NCBI GenBank assembly: GCA_964393865.1
Contig: CAYMUW010000009.1
Coordinates: 1-64,000, forward strand
Direction of reading: 5' to 3'
DNA length: 64,000 bases
From: Suilimivivens sp964393865
GTDB lineage: Bacteria > Bacillota > Clostridia > Lachnospirales > Lachnospiraceae
Under the pieces are notes generated by a model that did no database searches, had not been told where the DNA came from, and saw nothing but the letters and a program-made list of their open reading frames with translations. Made by a program: the position numbers and the translations under genes. Shown here piece by piece: positions 53,108-61,629 of the stretch. Every line of letters starts with the position of its first letter. Position 1 is the first letter of the stretch.

Positions 53108-53136
53108 TTGCAAAAGGGATTTTTCTATGCTATAAT
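53108..53136 (+). promoter_or_regulatory. Sigma-A promoter for rpsB-tsf
   Basis: TTGCAA (53108-53113), a 17-bp spacer and TATAAT (53131-53136) form a near-consensus promoter. It lies about 128 bp before rpsB, which leaves a leader of roughly 120 nt. Confidence 0.8.
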
Positions 53137-53142
53137 TTTTTA

Positions 53143-53264
53143 CGCTGTGTAATTATGCAGTGAAACTATAAATCACGCGTGTTTGTATCTGTCGGTGCTT
53201 CTTTAACGCGGAAGTTGGCAGAGGAGGAGAATACGCGGAAGTCAAACCAAACGGAGGTAGAAAC
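53143..53264 (+). promoter_or_regulatory. rpsB leader with repeated ACGCGGAAGT
   Basis: The roughly 120-nt leader between the rpsB promoter and ATG contains the 10-bp repeat ACGCGGAAGT at 53206-53215 and 53233-53242, separated by a purine-rich stretch. An S2-binding autoregulatory structure is possible but not proven; no terminator-like hairpin is evident. Confidence 0.25.
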
Positions 53265-54038
53265 ATGAGCGTTATTTCAATGAAGCAGTTATTAGAAGCA
53301 GGTGTTCATTTTGGACATCAGACCAGAAGATGGAACCCTAAGATGGCTCCTTATATCTTCACAGAGAGAAATGGTATCCACATCATCGACTTGCAGAAAT
53401 CTGTAGGAAAGGTTGATGAGGCTTACAGAGCAGTATTTGAGATTGCTGCACAGGGCGGAACCATTCTTTTCGTTGGTACCAAGAAGCAGGCACAGGATGC
53501 TGTTAAGACAGAGGCTGAGCGCTGCGGAATGTACTATGTAAATGAAAGATGGTTAGGCGGTATGCTTACCAACTTTAAGACTATTCAGAGCAGAATTGAC
53601 AGATTAAGAGCAATCGAGACTATGGCAGAGGACGGAACCTTTGATGTTCTTCCCAAGAAGGAAGTTATCGCCCTTAAAAAGGAATGGGAAAAGCTTGAGA
53701 AGAACCTTGGTGGTATCAAGAACATGACCAGAATTCCCGATGCTATTTTCGTAGTAGATCCTAAGAAGGAAAGAATTTGCGTACAGGAAGCACATGCACT
53801 TGGCATTACTCTGATCGGTATCGGTGATACAAACTGTGATCCTGAAGAGCTGGATTACATTATCCCCGGTAATGATGATGCAATCAGAGCTGTTAAACTG
53901 ATCGTTGCAAAGATGGCAGATGCAGTTATTGAAGCTAATCAGGGTGAAGAAGTGCTGACAGCTGAGATGGAAGAAGCAGCCGGTGAGGCAGAAGCTACTG
54001 ATATCGAAGAAGTTGCAGCAGCCGACGAAGAAGCATAA
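53265..54038 (+). CDS. rpsB: 30S ribosomal protein S2
   Basis: This 257-residue protein has the S2 signatures: SVISMKQLLEAGVHFGHQTR, IHIIDLQKSVGKVDEAYRA, GTKKQAQDAVKTEAERCGMY, NERWLGGMLTNFKTIQSR. The C-terminus (from about 228) is acidic (EEVLTAEMEEAAGEAEATDI) and probably disordered, which is common in Clostridia. The start is ATG 53265 with ACGGAGGTAG. It leads the rpsB-tsf operon. Confidence 0.97.
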   Translation: MSVISMKQLLEAGVHFGHQTRRWNPKMAPYIFTERNGIHIIDLQKSVGKVDEAYRAVFEIAAQGGTILFVGTKKQAQDAVKTEAERCGMYYVNERWLGGMLTNFKTIQSRIDRLRAIETMAEDGTFDVLPKKEVIALKKEWEKLEKNLGGIKNMTRIPDAIFVVDPKKERICVQEAHALGITLIGIGDTNCDPEELDYIIPGNDDAIRAVKLIVAKMADAVIEANQGEEVLTAEMEEAAGEAEATDIEEVAAADEEA

Positions 54039-54079
54039 ATTGACCACAGTTTGTATATGAGAGGAGCATGGAAATAAAA

Positions 54080-55018
54080 ATGGCTAATATTACAGCGGCA
54101 ATGGTAAAAGAATTAAGAGAGATGACTGGCGCAGGTATGATGGACTGCAAAAAGGCTCTTGCTGAAACAGATGGAGATATGGATGCAGCCGTTGAGTTCC
54201 TTAGAAAGAACGGACAGGCAAAGGCTGAGAAGAAGGCCGGAAGAATTGCAGCTGAGGGACTTTGCTATGTAGCTGTAAAAGATGAGAAGACGGCAGCAGT
54301 TGTAGAAGTTAACTCTGAGACAGACTTTGTAGCTAAGAATGAAGAGTTCCAGAAGTTCGTTGCAGCAGTAGGCGAGCAGGCAGTAAATTCCGAAGCAGCA
54401 GATATGGACGCATTTATGGCTGAGAGCTGGAATGCAGATACAACCAAGACCGTTAAGGAAGCTTTGGTTGAGAAGATCGCTGTAATCGGTGAGAACTTAA
54501 ATATCAGAAGATTTGAGAAGGTTGTAGCAGCTAATGGCTGTGTTGTTTCCTATGTACACGGCGGCGGAAGAATCGGCGTTATTCTTGAGGCTGATACCGA
54601 TGTAGTTAACGATGCGGTTAAGGAAGCAATGACAAACCTTGCAATGCAGGTTGCAGCTCTTTCTCCTAAGTATGTATCTACAGCAGATGTTTCCGAGGAG
54701 TACAAGGAGCATGAGAAGGAAATCCTTAAGGCTCAGATCGCCAACGATCCTAAGATGGCAGGTAAGCCTGAAAAGGTTATCGAGGGTGCAGTAGCCGGAC
54801 GTCTTAACAAGGAGCTTAAGGAAGTATGTCTGTTAGAGCAGGCATATGTTAAGGCAGAGGACGGAAAGCAGACTGTTGCTCAGTATATTGCACAGGTTGC
54901 TAAGGAAAACGGTGCAAATCTTTCCGTTAAGAAGTTTGTACGTTTCGAGACAGGCGAAGGTCTTGAGAAAAAGGTTGATGACTTTGCAGCAGAGGTTGCT
55001 GCTCAGGCAGGCTTATAA
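54080..55018 (+). CDS. tsf: Elongation factor Ts
   Basis: This 312-residue guanine-nucleotide exchange factor for EF-Tu begins MANITAAMVKELREMTGAGM, followed by MDCKKALAETDGDMDAAVEF, the conserved N-terminal EF-Ts motif; SETDFVAKNEEF and VLLEQAY-like motifs follow (CLLEQAYVKAEDGKQTVAQY). The start is ATG 54080; ATG 54068 is in frame but would add MEIK before the conserved start. A terminator follows. Confidence 0.96.
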   Translation: MANITAAMVKELREMTGAGMMDCKKALAETDGDMDAAVEFLRKNGQAKAEKKAGRIAAEGLCYVAVKDEKTAAVVEVNSETDFVAKNEEFQKFVAAVGEQAVNSEAADMDAFMAESWNADTTKTVKEALVEKIAVIGENLNIRRFEKVVAANGCVVSYVHGGGRIGVILEADTDVVNDAVKEAMTNLAMQVAALSPKYVSTADVSEEYKEHEKEILKAQIANDPKMAGKPEKVIEGAVAGRLNKELKEVCLLEQAYVKAEDGKQTVAQYIAQVAKENGANLSVKKFVRFETGEGLEKKVDDFAAEVAAQAGL

Positions 55019-55034
55019 TTTTTGTTTGAAGCTG

Positions 55035-55068
55035 AGGCTCCGAAGATGGTTTCTTCGGAGCCTTTTTG
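55035..55068 (+). terminator. Rho-independent terminator after tsf
   Basis: AGGCTCCGAAG (55035-55045) pairs perfectly with CTTCGGAGCCT (55053-55063) around a 7-nt loop, followed by TTTTT. It is a clear terminator ending rpsB-tsf. Confidence 0.92.
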
Positions 55069-55189
55069 TATCATGAAGACGGAGCCTTTGAACACATAAA
55101 AAGTGCGCCTTTTAAGTTCTTGAAATCTCTGCTTTGATATGATGAAAGCTGTTTCTCTCTCTTTTTATATTCAGCGCAAGGAATTGTTT

Positions 55190-55798
55190 ATGCATACCAC
55201 GATCTTACAGGAAGCAGCCAGTGAGGAAAGCCGGCTGGCCTTTTTAAATTATAAAACAGAAAAACAGCATTTATCTCAGACAGAGGAAAAGAAAGTAGTA
55301 AACAAGGAGGGCATAGGCGCTAAAACCGCACTTTCACGCTTGAAGTCGGCACCGCAGGTCGTAAAGGGTATTGTCTTAAGGTGGATGTCAGCAATTATTT
55401 CAATTCTATTCAGGTGGAGCCATGGCAGGGACTCCTTTTTCTCCATTATCAAGCGCAAGGCTGAGGCGCTGCGGCGATGGCAGCGCGGAAAAAATCTTTC
55501 CGGAGAAAAAGCGGCCGTCGGTTTTATTCGTGCAATGAACCGAAAATTCTACGGCGGTGCCGCAAAGGAAGAAGCGGGAGACGAATTCACATGGAACAGG
55601 TGGTTCTTCTTCAATTTGACGGTGGATACAGGGCTGAAGGAAATAGATGCTTATATGCAGGAATACATCCGTTATACCGTCACCGGACGGCATTATAAGG
55701 GCAACTACCGGATTAAATATGAAACCATGAAAAAGTGGGGGTATAGAAGCCTGGTGCATGAATACTATGAGTGGAGAAAGTGCAGGGCAGCAGACTAA
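55190..55798 (+). pseudogene. C-terminal remnant of a reverse transcriptase
   Basis: The roughly 200-residue product ends in the pattern of bacterial RNA-directed DNA polymerases of Clostridia: a thumb-like helix (KAEALRRWQRGKNLSGEKA, then AAVGFIRAMNRKFYGG), DEFTWNRWFFFNLTVDTGLK and a tail with EIDAYMQEYIRYTVTGRHYK and YETMKKWGYRSLVHEYYEWR. The palm domain with the YxDD site and the N-terminal finger region are missing. It is therefore probably an inactive left-over. I chose ATG 55190 although no ribosome binding site is good; ATG 55139 is in frame. Its stop overlaps the mntP stop by three bases. Confidence 0.5.
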
Positions 55799-56367
55799 AA
55801 AGAAATAATCCCCAAATGCTCTAGCAATATTTTAATGCCGATTAATATCAAAATCAGACCACCGGCAAATTCTGCTTTTGCCTTATGTTTTAATCCAAAG
55901 ACATTGCCGATTTTAAGGCCGGCGCCTGAGAGAATAAATGTAACAGTACCGATAAACAATACTGCTGCATAAATATTCACACCGGGAAGCAGCGCAAAGG
56001 TAATGCCTACGGCGAGTGCGTCAACACTGGTAGCAACGGCAAGAACGAACATGGTTTTTACGGAGAAGGAGTCACTGCATGTATTAGCATCTTCTTTTTT
56101 TAATGCTTCATAAATCATATTGCCGCCGATAAAGGAGAGCAGAACAAATGCAATCCAATGATCGAAGGCGATAATATATTTTTGAAAGGATGAACCGAGA
56201 AAATATCCAATGGCAGGCATAAGCGCCTGAAAGCCTCCGAACCAAAGACCGGTCAAAAGAATATGTCTGGGCTTCAGCTTTGATGTGGCAAGCCCCTTAC
56301 ATACGGATACAGCAAATGCATCCATGGAAAGTCCGGCTGCGATTAAAAACAATTCAATTAAGCTCAC
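55795..56367 (-). CDS. mntP: Manganese efflux pump MntP
   Basis: This 190-residue integral membrane protein is made of six hydrophobic segments in two related halves. The MntP signature repeats a membrane-embedded Asp: LSMDAFAVSVCKGLA in the first half and TSVDALAVGITFALL in the second. It exports Mn2+. The start is GTG 56367, 8 nt after GGGAGG (complement of 56377-56382). Behind a Mn2+ riboswitch it is expressed only at high manganese. It runs convergent with the reverse-transcriptase remnant. Confidence 0.93.
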   Translation of the reverse strand: MSLIELFLIAAGLSMDAFAVSVCKGLATSKLKPRHILLTGLWFGGFQALMPAIGYFLGSSFQKYIIAFDHWIAFVLLSFIGGNMIYEALKKEDANTCSDSFSVKTMFVLAVATSVDALAVGITFALLPGVNIYAAVLFIGTVTFILSGAGLKIGNVFGLKHKAKAEFAGGLILILIGIKILLEHLGIISF

Positions 56368-56429
56368 AATTTTTTCCTCCCGGTGTAAAAGCAAGCGTTA
56401 TAGCGCTTAGCTTACAAATTTTTGTTATG

Positions 56430-56578
56430 CAAAAAAATAGCAGATACCATTGTACCTGCAAAACATACTCAGGTACAGCATAGGCTATACATGAGTCTCG
56501 CTATTTAAGATAAGCCAGATTTTAAAAATCAGTATGTTGACTTACCACGCGTCTGCGCTAACTACTCCCCCACGAGAA
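56430..56578 (-). promoter_or_regulatory. yybP-ykoY Mn2+ riboswitch and terminator controlling mntP
   Basis: On the - strand the leader contains the yybP-ykoY conserved segments GGGGGAGTAG (complement of 56562-56571 and next bases) and GCGAGACTC (complement of 56493-56501), the Mn2+-binding loops of this class. After the aptamer, ATAGC/GCTAT and TGTACCTG/CAGGTACA form a hairpin (56437-56488) directly followed by seven T residues, a transcription terminator. Mn2+ binding in this class favours the antiterminated form and turns on mntP. The match is by pattern, not a covariance search. Confidence 0.8.
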
Positions 56579-56582
56579 TTTA

Positions 56583-56611
56583 AATATAATATAAGTGACA
56601 AAAAATGTCAA
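56583..56611 (-). promoter_or_regulatory. Sigma-A promoter for mntP
   Basis: Read on the - strand: TTGACA (56611-56606), a 17-bp spacer and TATATT (56588-56583), just upstream of the riboswitch. The spacing is ideal and both hexamers are near consensus. Confidence 0.8.
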
Positions 56612-56776
56612 TAAGAAAATGAAAAAAGCAATTTAATTACAGATAAACCGGTATTTAAGCTAAAATAGAAAAAAGAGGCTAATAATTAAGGGAAAAAAGA
56701 TTAAAAACAAAAGTTTTTTAATAAAAAAAGATAATAAAAAAATAAAGAAATTGTGGAATGTAGTATCACAATTTGG
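56612..56776. other. AT-rich divergent intergenic region
   Basis: This 165-bp stretch is strongly A-rich on the + strand (many runs of 4-7 A) and separates the mntP promoter from the GGDEF gene promoter. No ORF, hairpin of note or known motif is seen. Confidence 0.5.
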
Positions 56777-56782
56777 TATAAT
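56771..56782 (+). promoter_or_regulatory. Extended -10 promoter for the GGDEF gene
   Basis: TTTGGTATAAT contains a perfect TATAAT (56777-56782) with an extended -10 TGG just upstream; the -35 (TGGAAT at 56754-56759, 17 bp before) is weak. It lies 60 bp before ATG 56842. Confidence 0.6.
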
Positions 56783-56841
56783 ATATTTTACATATTTTTT
56801 ACGGAAAATTGGGGAGAAGTATCAGGCGAGGAGAGAAGAGA

Positions 56842-59151
56842 ATGGCCAAAAATGATAAAAGACTGACAATTGGGGTATTGGTCAGTGGAATTATGGATGA
56901 CTTTACGGTGTCGATTTGCCGCGGCGTTATGCAGTCGGCGAAGGCAGCCAATGTAAATACAGTGGTGCTTTCAGGAAAATATTTGGACAGAGATTTGAGT
57001 CAGAACAGTGAGCTGATGTACGAATATCAGTTTAACACTATCTTTTCCTATGCCAAAAAGGATAATCTGGATGCGCTTTTGATCGCTGCCGACTGTATCG
57101 GGTGCTTCACCACGAAAGAACGGATGGAAGAAATGATAAGACAGTATGAAGGTATCCCCTGCGTACTGGTTGCCTCCAAGATGGATGGATATGTAAGCGT
57201 TACCTATGACAATTATAATGGTATCCGTGAAGGTATGGAATATCTGATACATAAATTAAATTGCAGTAAATTTGGCATGATAGGCGGTCCGGAAGGCAAC
57301 ACAGATGCGAGGGAACGCAAGCAAGCCTTTTTCAGCGTGCTTAAGGAAAATGGCCTTGAGGCAGATGAAAGGCTGTACGCAGAGGGTGATCTTTCTAAAC
57401 GTGCAGGAGAAAAATTTAAGGAGCTGCTGGACCGTGATCCTGAGATTGAGGCTGTTGTTTGCGTCAATGATGATACTGCCCTGGGGCTTTATGATGAACT
57501 AAAAAGAAGGAACCTTATGCCGGGAAAGGATATTTCTATATTGGGATATGATGATACAATCCTTGCGGCCAAATCCAATCCCTCTCTTTCTTCGGTAAGA
57601 GCTGATCCGGTAGAGTTGGGAGCAAAGGCTTTTAAGCTGGTGCTCAGAATGGTACGGGGAGAGCAGGTGGAAAGTGAGATTCTGCCTACCAGATTCGTGA
57701 AGAGGGCTTCCTTTTTTGATGAGAGTGCGAGAGAAGAAGCGGGAGGAAGACTCCATGATATTGGCGATATAGACACTTGTTTTGATGATATTTTCTACCG
57801 TTACAAGCATGAAGGTATGGAAGCGCAAATGAGATATCTTCATCTGGCTTTTACCGGATTTATGAAAAAGCTTCTGCTCCTTTTTGAAAAGGAGGATCAA
57901 AATTTCGAGTTGTATATGGATATTCAGGCTTTGACGGATGATTTTTTAAATCATGGAGCTATGGAATATGCGGACATGGATAATCTGATGATTACTCTCG
58001 AGAAGATTTATCGTATGCTGAAAAGAGCGCAGCCCGGAATAGAAAGAAAGTATGAGTTAAGGGATTTGTTTGCAAATATTTACAGAAAAATCATACGTGC
58101 CATGGACAATCAGTTCGGAACGATGCGGAAGATTGAGGAGCAAACCAATTATTCCATGAAGCTTTTTATCCGGGATATGCTTCAGTTTGAAAAAGGCAAT
58201 GATCAGAGCTATGCTTCAGTGCTCGGCAATTTGGAGTGGATGGATATCAGGAATGCGTTTGTTTATGTGTTTAAGAATCCCGTTATGCATCTCTATAAAG
58301 AAAGCTTTCAGGCACCAGAATATTTGTATTTGAAGGCGGCACTGAGAAACGGGGTGGTGCAGGCAGTGCCTTCCATTCAACAAAAAAAGAGTCTTAAGGA
58401 TATTTTTGACAGCAGAGTTTTGGCTGTCAATGATCAATATTCCATGGTTATGCTGCCGTTATTTTCCAGCGAAATGCTTTATGGCGTGATCTTGTGCGAT
58501 CTGACGGATAAGATATTTGAAAACGGGGAATTCATGATCAATCAAATGAGTTCCGCTATCAAGATGATTTCCCTGCTCAAGGCTAATGAGGAAATTCAGC
58601 AGAAGCTGGAGGAGAGCCTTGCGACGCTGAAGGAAAATAATATTGTATTGGATAATCTTTCCCGTTCCGATGGCCTTACCGGTATTTTGAACAGAAGAGG
58701 CTTTTATATAGCAGCGGAAGAGCTGGTGAAGAATAGCAGAAAAGCCGGAAAACGGATATTGGTCATCTATGTGGATATGAATAACCTGAAAATTATCAAC
58801 GACAGATATGGACATGAGGAAGGCGACTTTTCCCTGAAGCTGATCGGAGAAATTATTTCAAACGCCATGCTGGACAAGGGAATTGCCGGAAGAATTGGCG
58901 GCGATGAGTTTGCCTGTATTCTGGAATACGGTGAGGCAGACGAGGGAGAAACGATTCTTTCGGATATATATGGAAGATTTGAGGACTTTAACAGGAACAG
59001 TGAAAAGCCTTATAATGTAACGGTTTCCGCAGGCACCTGCGTTTTAAATGACGCGGAAAACCTTACTTTGAAGCAGGCGCTTACTCAGGCAGATGAAAAG
59101 CTGTATGAGGTGAAGAAGCTTAGAAGTAAGAAAGTTGCCAAAAGGGCATGA
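56842..59151 (+). CDS. Diguanylate cyclase with LacI-like sugar-binding sensor
   Basis: This 769-residue cytoplasmic protein starts with a periplasmic-binding-protein-like fold of the LacI/GalR type (LTIGVLVSGIMDDFTVSICRG, then ILGYDDTILAAKSNPSLSSV, ending about residue 300) without a DNA-binding domain, then a long helical region (about 300-620) that could transmit signal, and a C-terminal GGDEF domain with an intact RIGGDEFACILEYGE (about 683-697). The RxxD inhibitory site before GGDEF is not seen. The intact GGDEF suggests active c-di-GMP synthesis, controlled by an unknown small ligand. The start is ATG 56842 with AGGCGAGGAG. It has its own promoter and is next to a polysaccharide deacetylase gene. 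Confidence 0.85.
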   Translation: MAKNDKRLTIGVLVSGIMDDFTVSICRGVMQSAKAANVNTVVLSGKYLDRDLSQNSELMYEYQFNTIFSYAKKDNLDALLIAADCIGCFTTKERMEEMIRQYEGIPCVLVASKMDGYVSVTYDNYNGIREGMEYLIHKLNCSKFGMIGGPEGNTDARERKQAFFSVLKENGLEADERLYAEGDLSKRAGEKFKELLDRDPEIEAVVCVNDDTALGLYDELKRRNLMPGKDISILGYDDTILAAKSNPSLSSVRADPVELGAKAFKLVLRMVRGEQVESEILPTRFVKRASFFDESAREEAGGRLHDIGDIDTCFDDIFYRYKHEGMEAQMRYLHLAFTGFMKKLLLLFEKEDQNFELYMDIQALTDDFLNHGAMEYADMDNLMITLEKIYRMLKRAQPGIERKYELRDLFANIYRKIIRAMDNQFGTMRKIEEQTNYSMKLFIRDMLQFEKGNDQSYASVLGNLEWMDIRNAFVYVFKNPVMHLYKESFQAPEYLYLKAALRNGVVQAVPSIQQKKSLKDIFDSRVLAVNDQYSMVMLPLFSSEMLYGVILCDLTDKIFENGEFMINQMSSAIKMISLLKANEEIQQKLEESLATLKENNIVLDNLSRSDGLTGILNRRGFYIAAEELVKNSRKAGKRILVIYVDMNNLKIINDRYGHEEGDFSLKLIGEIISNAMLDKGIAGRIGGDEFACILEYGEADEGETILSDIYGRFEDFNRNSEKPYNVTVSAGTCVLNDAENLTLKQALTQADEKLYEVKKLRSKKVAKRA

Positions 59152-59197
59152 TTTATGATATACTGTATACAAATCGTGTTCAAGGAGTTGGAGACCC

Positions 59198-60121
59198 ATG
59201 GAGGGCACCTGTGACCGGAGGAAAAGGATTCGGCGACTGAAAAAGATCATATTAGGAACTATCATTGCCGCAATCGTGATTCCGGTGACCGTCAGCATTA
59301 TACTGGGGGCTCGGGTTATGCTCCTGCAGGGAAGAATAAGCGAGCTGGAGGAAGCCCTTACCCAGCTTCAAATGGAAAGCGAAAAAGAGTCAGGCATTTA
59401 CACGACCGCACAGATTGAAACTTCATCCAGAGATGAGATGGAGACCGCTCTTTTGACGGGAAATGAGAAAGAAGAGGAAGGGAAAGTGTGGGATAAGCAG
59501 ATTTATCTCACCTTTGACGATGGTCCAAGCAGAAATACGGACAGGATTTTGGATATTCTGAAGGAATACGATATTAAGGCTACTTTTTTTGTGGTTGGGA
59601 AAACGGATGACACATCGGTTGCCGCTTATCAAAGAATTGTGGCGGAAGGGCATACCCTTGCAATGCATTCCTACAGTCATCAATATGCAGAGATTTATGC
59701 ATCGGAAGAAAGCTTTGTCCAGGACCTGAAAATGCTTCAGGAATATCTTTATCAAACTACCGGGGTGTGGCCCAGATATTACCGGTTCCCGGGCGGAAGC
59801 TCCAACACGGTAAGTCAGGTGGATATGCAGGAACTGATCGCCTATCTGGAGGAGAACAATATTACTTATTTTGACTGGAATATTGCTTCCGGAGATGCAG
59901 TAAGCGGTGAGCTTCCGGCAGAGACCATTGTTGATAATTGCGTCAGTAAGATTGACGGGATCAGTGAGTGCATGATTTTGATGCATGACGCATCGGATAA
60001 GAATACAACGGTAGAAGCGCTGCCACAGATCATTGAACAGATCATGGACAGAGGGGATGCCGTGTTTTTGCCTGTTACGGATGATACCCTTCCGGTACAG
60101 CATGTGACAGCAAACAAATAA
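59198..60121 (+). CDS. Membrane-anchored polysaccharide deacetylase (NodB domain)
   Basis: This 307-residue protein has an N-terminal anchor (about 18-42), a short linker and a NodB domain with the metal motif LTFDDGPSRNTDRIL (about 104-118), the HSYSHQY histidines, RFPGGSSN and the C-terminal MHDASDKNTTVEALP. It probably deacetylates peptidoglycan or an extracellular polysaccharide, acting outside the membrane. The start is ATG 59198, with AAGGAGTTGGAG. It may act with the bactofilin 36 bp downstream. Confidence 0.85.
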   Translation: MEGTCDRRKRIRRLKKIILGTIIAAIVIPVTVSIILGARVMLLQGRISELEEALTQLQMESEKESGIYTTAQIETSSRDEMETALLTGNEKEEEGKVWDKQIYLTFDDGPSRNTDRILDILKEYDIKATFFVVGKTDDTSVAAYQRIVAEGHTLAMHSYSHQYAEIYASEESFVQDLKMLQEYLYQTTGVWPRYYRFPGGSSNTVSQVDMQELIAYLEENNITYFDWNIASGDAVSGELPAETIVDNCVSKIDGISECMILMHDASDKNTTVEALPQIIEQIMDRGDAVFLPVTDDTLPVQHVTANK

Positions 60122-60157
60122 AAGGAATGTATAAGATACGAATGGAGGATCAGTAGC

Positions 60158-60892
60158 ATGGGTTTTTTCTCGGATTTAAAGGACGACTTGTCACAGGCAG
60201 TTAATGAGTTGATGCCGGAAGAGGGCATGGAAGAAACAAAAGAGAAGGAGACGGCAGCGGATGCGGCAGGAGATGTGATTTCTGAAGCAGGAAGCGGTCT
60301 GGAGATGGATTTAAGCCGGATGCTGGATAATATGGAAGTGGAAGAGCCTGCCACAGAAGCGCCGGTTTATGTGGCTCCGGCAGCGGAAAAGGTGACTGCC
60401 GAATCCAGAAGCACCGTTTCCAAAAGAAGTTCCGATGAGGTTTCCGTGTTTACGGAGGCTGTGATTATTAATGGTAACCTTGCTACGGAAGGTTCTTTGG
60501 AGATAAGAGGAAGTATTGTAGGTAATGTGGAAGCGCTTGGTAAGATGAATATTACAGGTTCCATTCAGGGAAATTCGCAGGCAGCAGAAATTTATGCGGA
60601 GGGTGCTAAGATTACAGGTGATCTGAGAAGTGAAGGCAGCATTAAGGTGGGACAGAGTACCGTTATTATCGGAAATGTGTTTGCTACCAGCGCAGTGATT
60701 GCCGGTGCGATTAAGGGCGATATTGATGTAAGAGGTCCTGTTATTCTGGATGCTTCAGCGATTGTAATGGGAGATATTAAATCCAAATCCGTGCAGATCA
60801 ATAACGGGGCGGTTATTGAAGGTATGTGCTCACAGTGTTATGCTGAGGTAAATCCGACATCCTTCTTTGAAGAGCTGAAAAAAATGAAATAG
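60158..60892 (+). CDS. Bactofilin (polymer-forming cytoskeletal protein)
   Basis: This 244-residue protein has an acidic N-terminal region (about 20-90) and a central bactofilin beta-helix (about 95-220) with repeated G-x-I/V motifs (VIINGNLATEGSLEIRGSIV, then NVEALGKMNITGSIQG). Bactofilins polymerise without nucleotide and act in cell shape, stalk or wall synthesis. The start is ATG 60158 with TGGAGGATC. It precedes pyrH by 13 bp. The long, Glu-rich N-terminus is an extension to the usual short tails. Confidence 0.85.
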   Translation: MGFFSDLKDDLSQAVNELMPEEGMEETKEKETAADAAGDVISEAGSGLEMDLSRMLDNMEVEEPATEAPVYVAPAAEKVTAESRSTVSKRSSDEVSVFTEAVIINGNLATEGSLEIRGSIVGNVEALGKMNITGSIQGNSQAAEIYAEGAKITGDLRSEGSIKVGQSTVIIGNVFATSAVIAGAIKGDIDVRGPVILDASAIVMGDIKSKSVQINNGAVIEGMCSQCYAEVNPTSFFEELKKMK

Positions 60893-60905
60893 AGAGGCAT
60901 GGTTT

Positions 60906-61601
60906 ATGCGAAGAATATTACTGAAATTAAGCGGAGAAGCTCTTGCGGGGGACAAAAGAACCGGTTTTGATGAGAAAACCGTCAGAGGAATTGCCCTGCA
61001 GGTCAAGGAGCTTGTGGATGACGGAATTCAGGTTGGAATTGTAACCGGAGGCGGAAATTTCTGGAGAGGAAGAACCAGCGAGAACATTGACAGAACCAAG
61101 GCGGATCAGATCGGTATGCTTGCAACGGTGATGAACTGTATTTATGTTTCCGAAATTTTTCGCAGCGTGGGGATGAAGACCGCTGTCCTTACGCCCTTTG
61201 AGTGTGGTTCCTTTACCAAGCTTTTTTCCAAGGACAGAGCCAATAAGTACTTTGAAAAAGGAATGGTGGTTTTTTTCGCAGGTGGAACGGGACATCCCTA
61301 TTTTTCTACGGATACCGGAGTAGTGCTTCGGGCCATAGAGGTGGAGGCGGAGGTTATTCTTCTGGCCAAATCCATTGACGGAGTGTATGACAGTGATCCC
61401 AAACTTAATCCCGACGCCCAAAAGTTTGACGAGATAAGCATTAATCAGGTGATTGCCGAAAATCTTCAGGTGGTGGATATGACGGCCTCCATTCTTGCCA
61501 GAGATAACAAAATACCAATGTGGGTATTTGGATTAAATGAAAGCAACAGCATTGTAAACACCGTTAAGGGGAAATTTAACGGAACCAAAGTGACAGTATA
61601 G
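60906..61601 (+). CDS. pyrH: UMP kinase
   Basis: This 231-residue amino-acid-kinase family enzyme converts UMP to UDP. Signatures: RILLKLSGEALAG, VTGGGNFWRGR, DQIGMLATVMNCIY, VFFAGGTGHPYFSTDT and DGVYDSDPKLNPDA. The start is ATG 60906. It leads the pyrH-frr-uppS-cdsA-dxr order typical of Firmicutes and many other bacteria. Confidence 0.96.
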   Translation: MRRILLKLSGEALAGDKRTGFDEKTVRGIALQVKELVDDGIQVGIVTGGGNFWRGRTSENIDRTKADQIGMLATVMNCIYVSEIFRSVGMKTAVLTPFECGSFTKLFSKDRANKYFEKGMVVFFAGGTGHPYFSTDTGVVLRAIEVEAEVILLAKSIDGVYDSDPKLNPDAQKFDEISINQVIAENLQVVDMTASILARDNKIPMWVFGLNESNSIVNTVKGKFNGTKVTV

Positions 61602-61629
61602 CAGATTGCGGAAAGGCATGGTTATCAAT

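Noticed and set aside
55190..55798. Intact group II intron or retron
   Set aside because: No palm domain with YxDD, no intron RNA domain V-like hairpin and no msr/msd-like repeat was visible.
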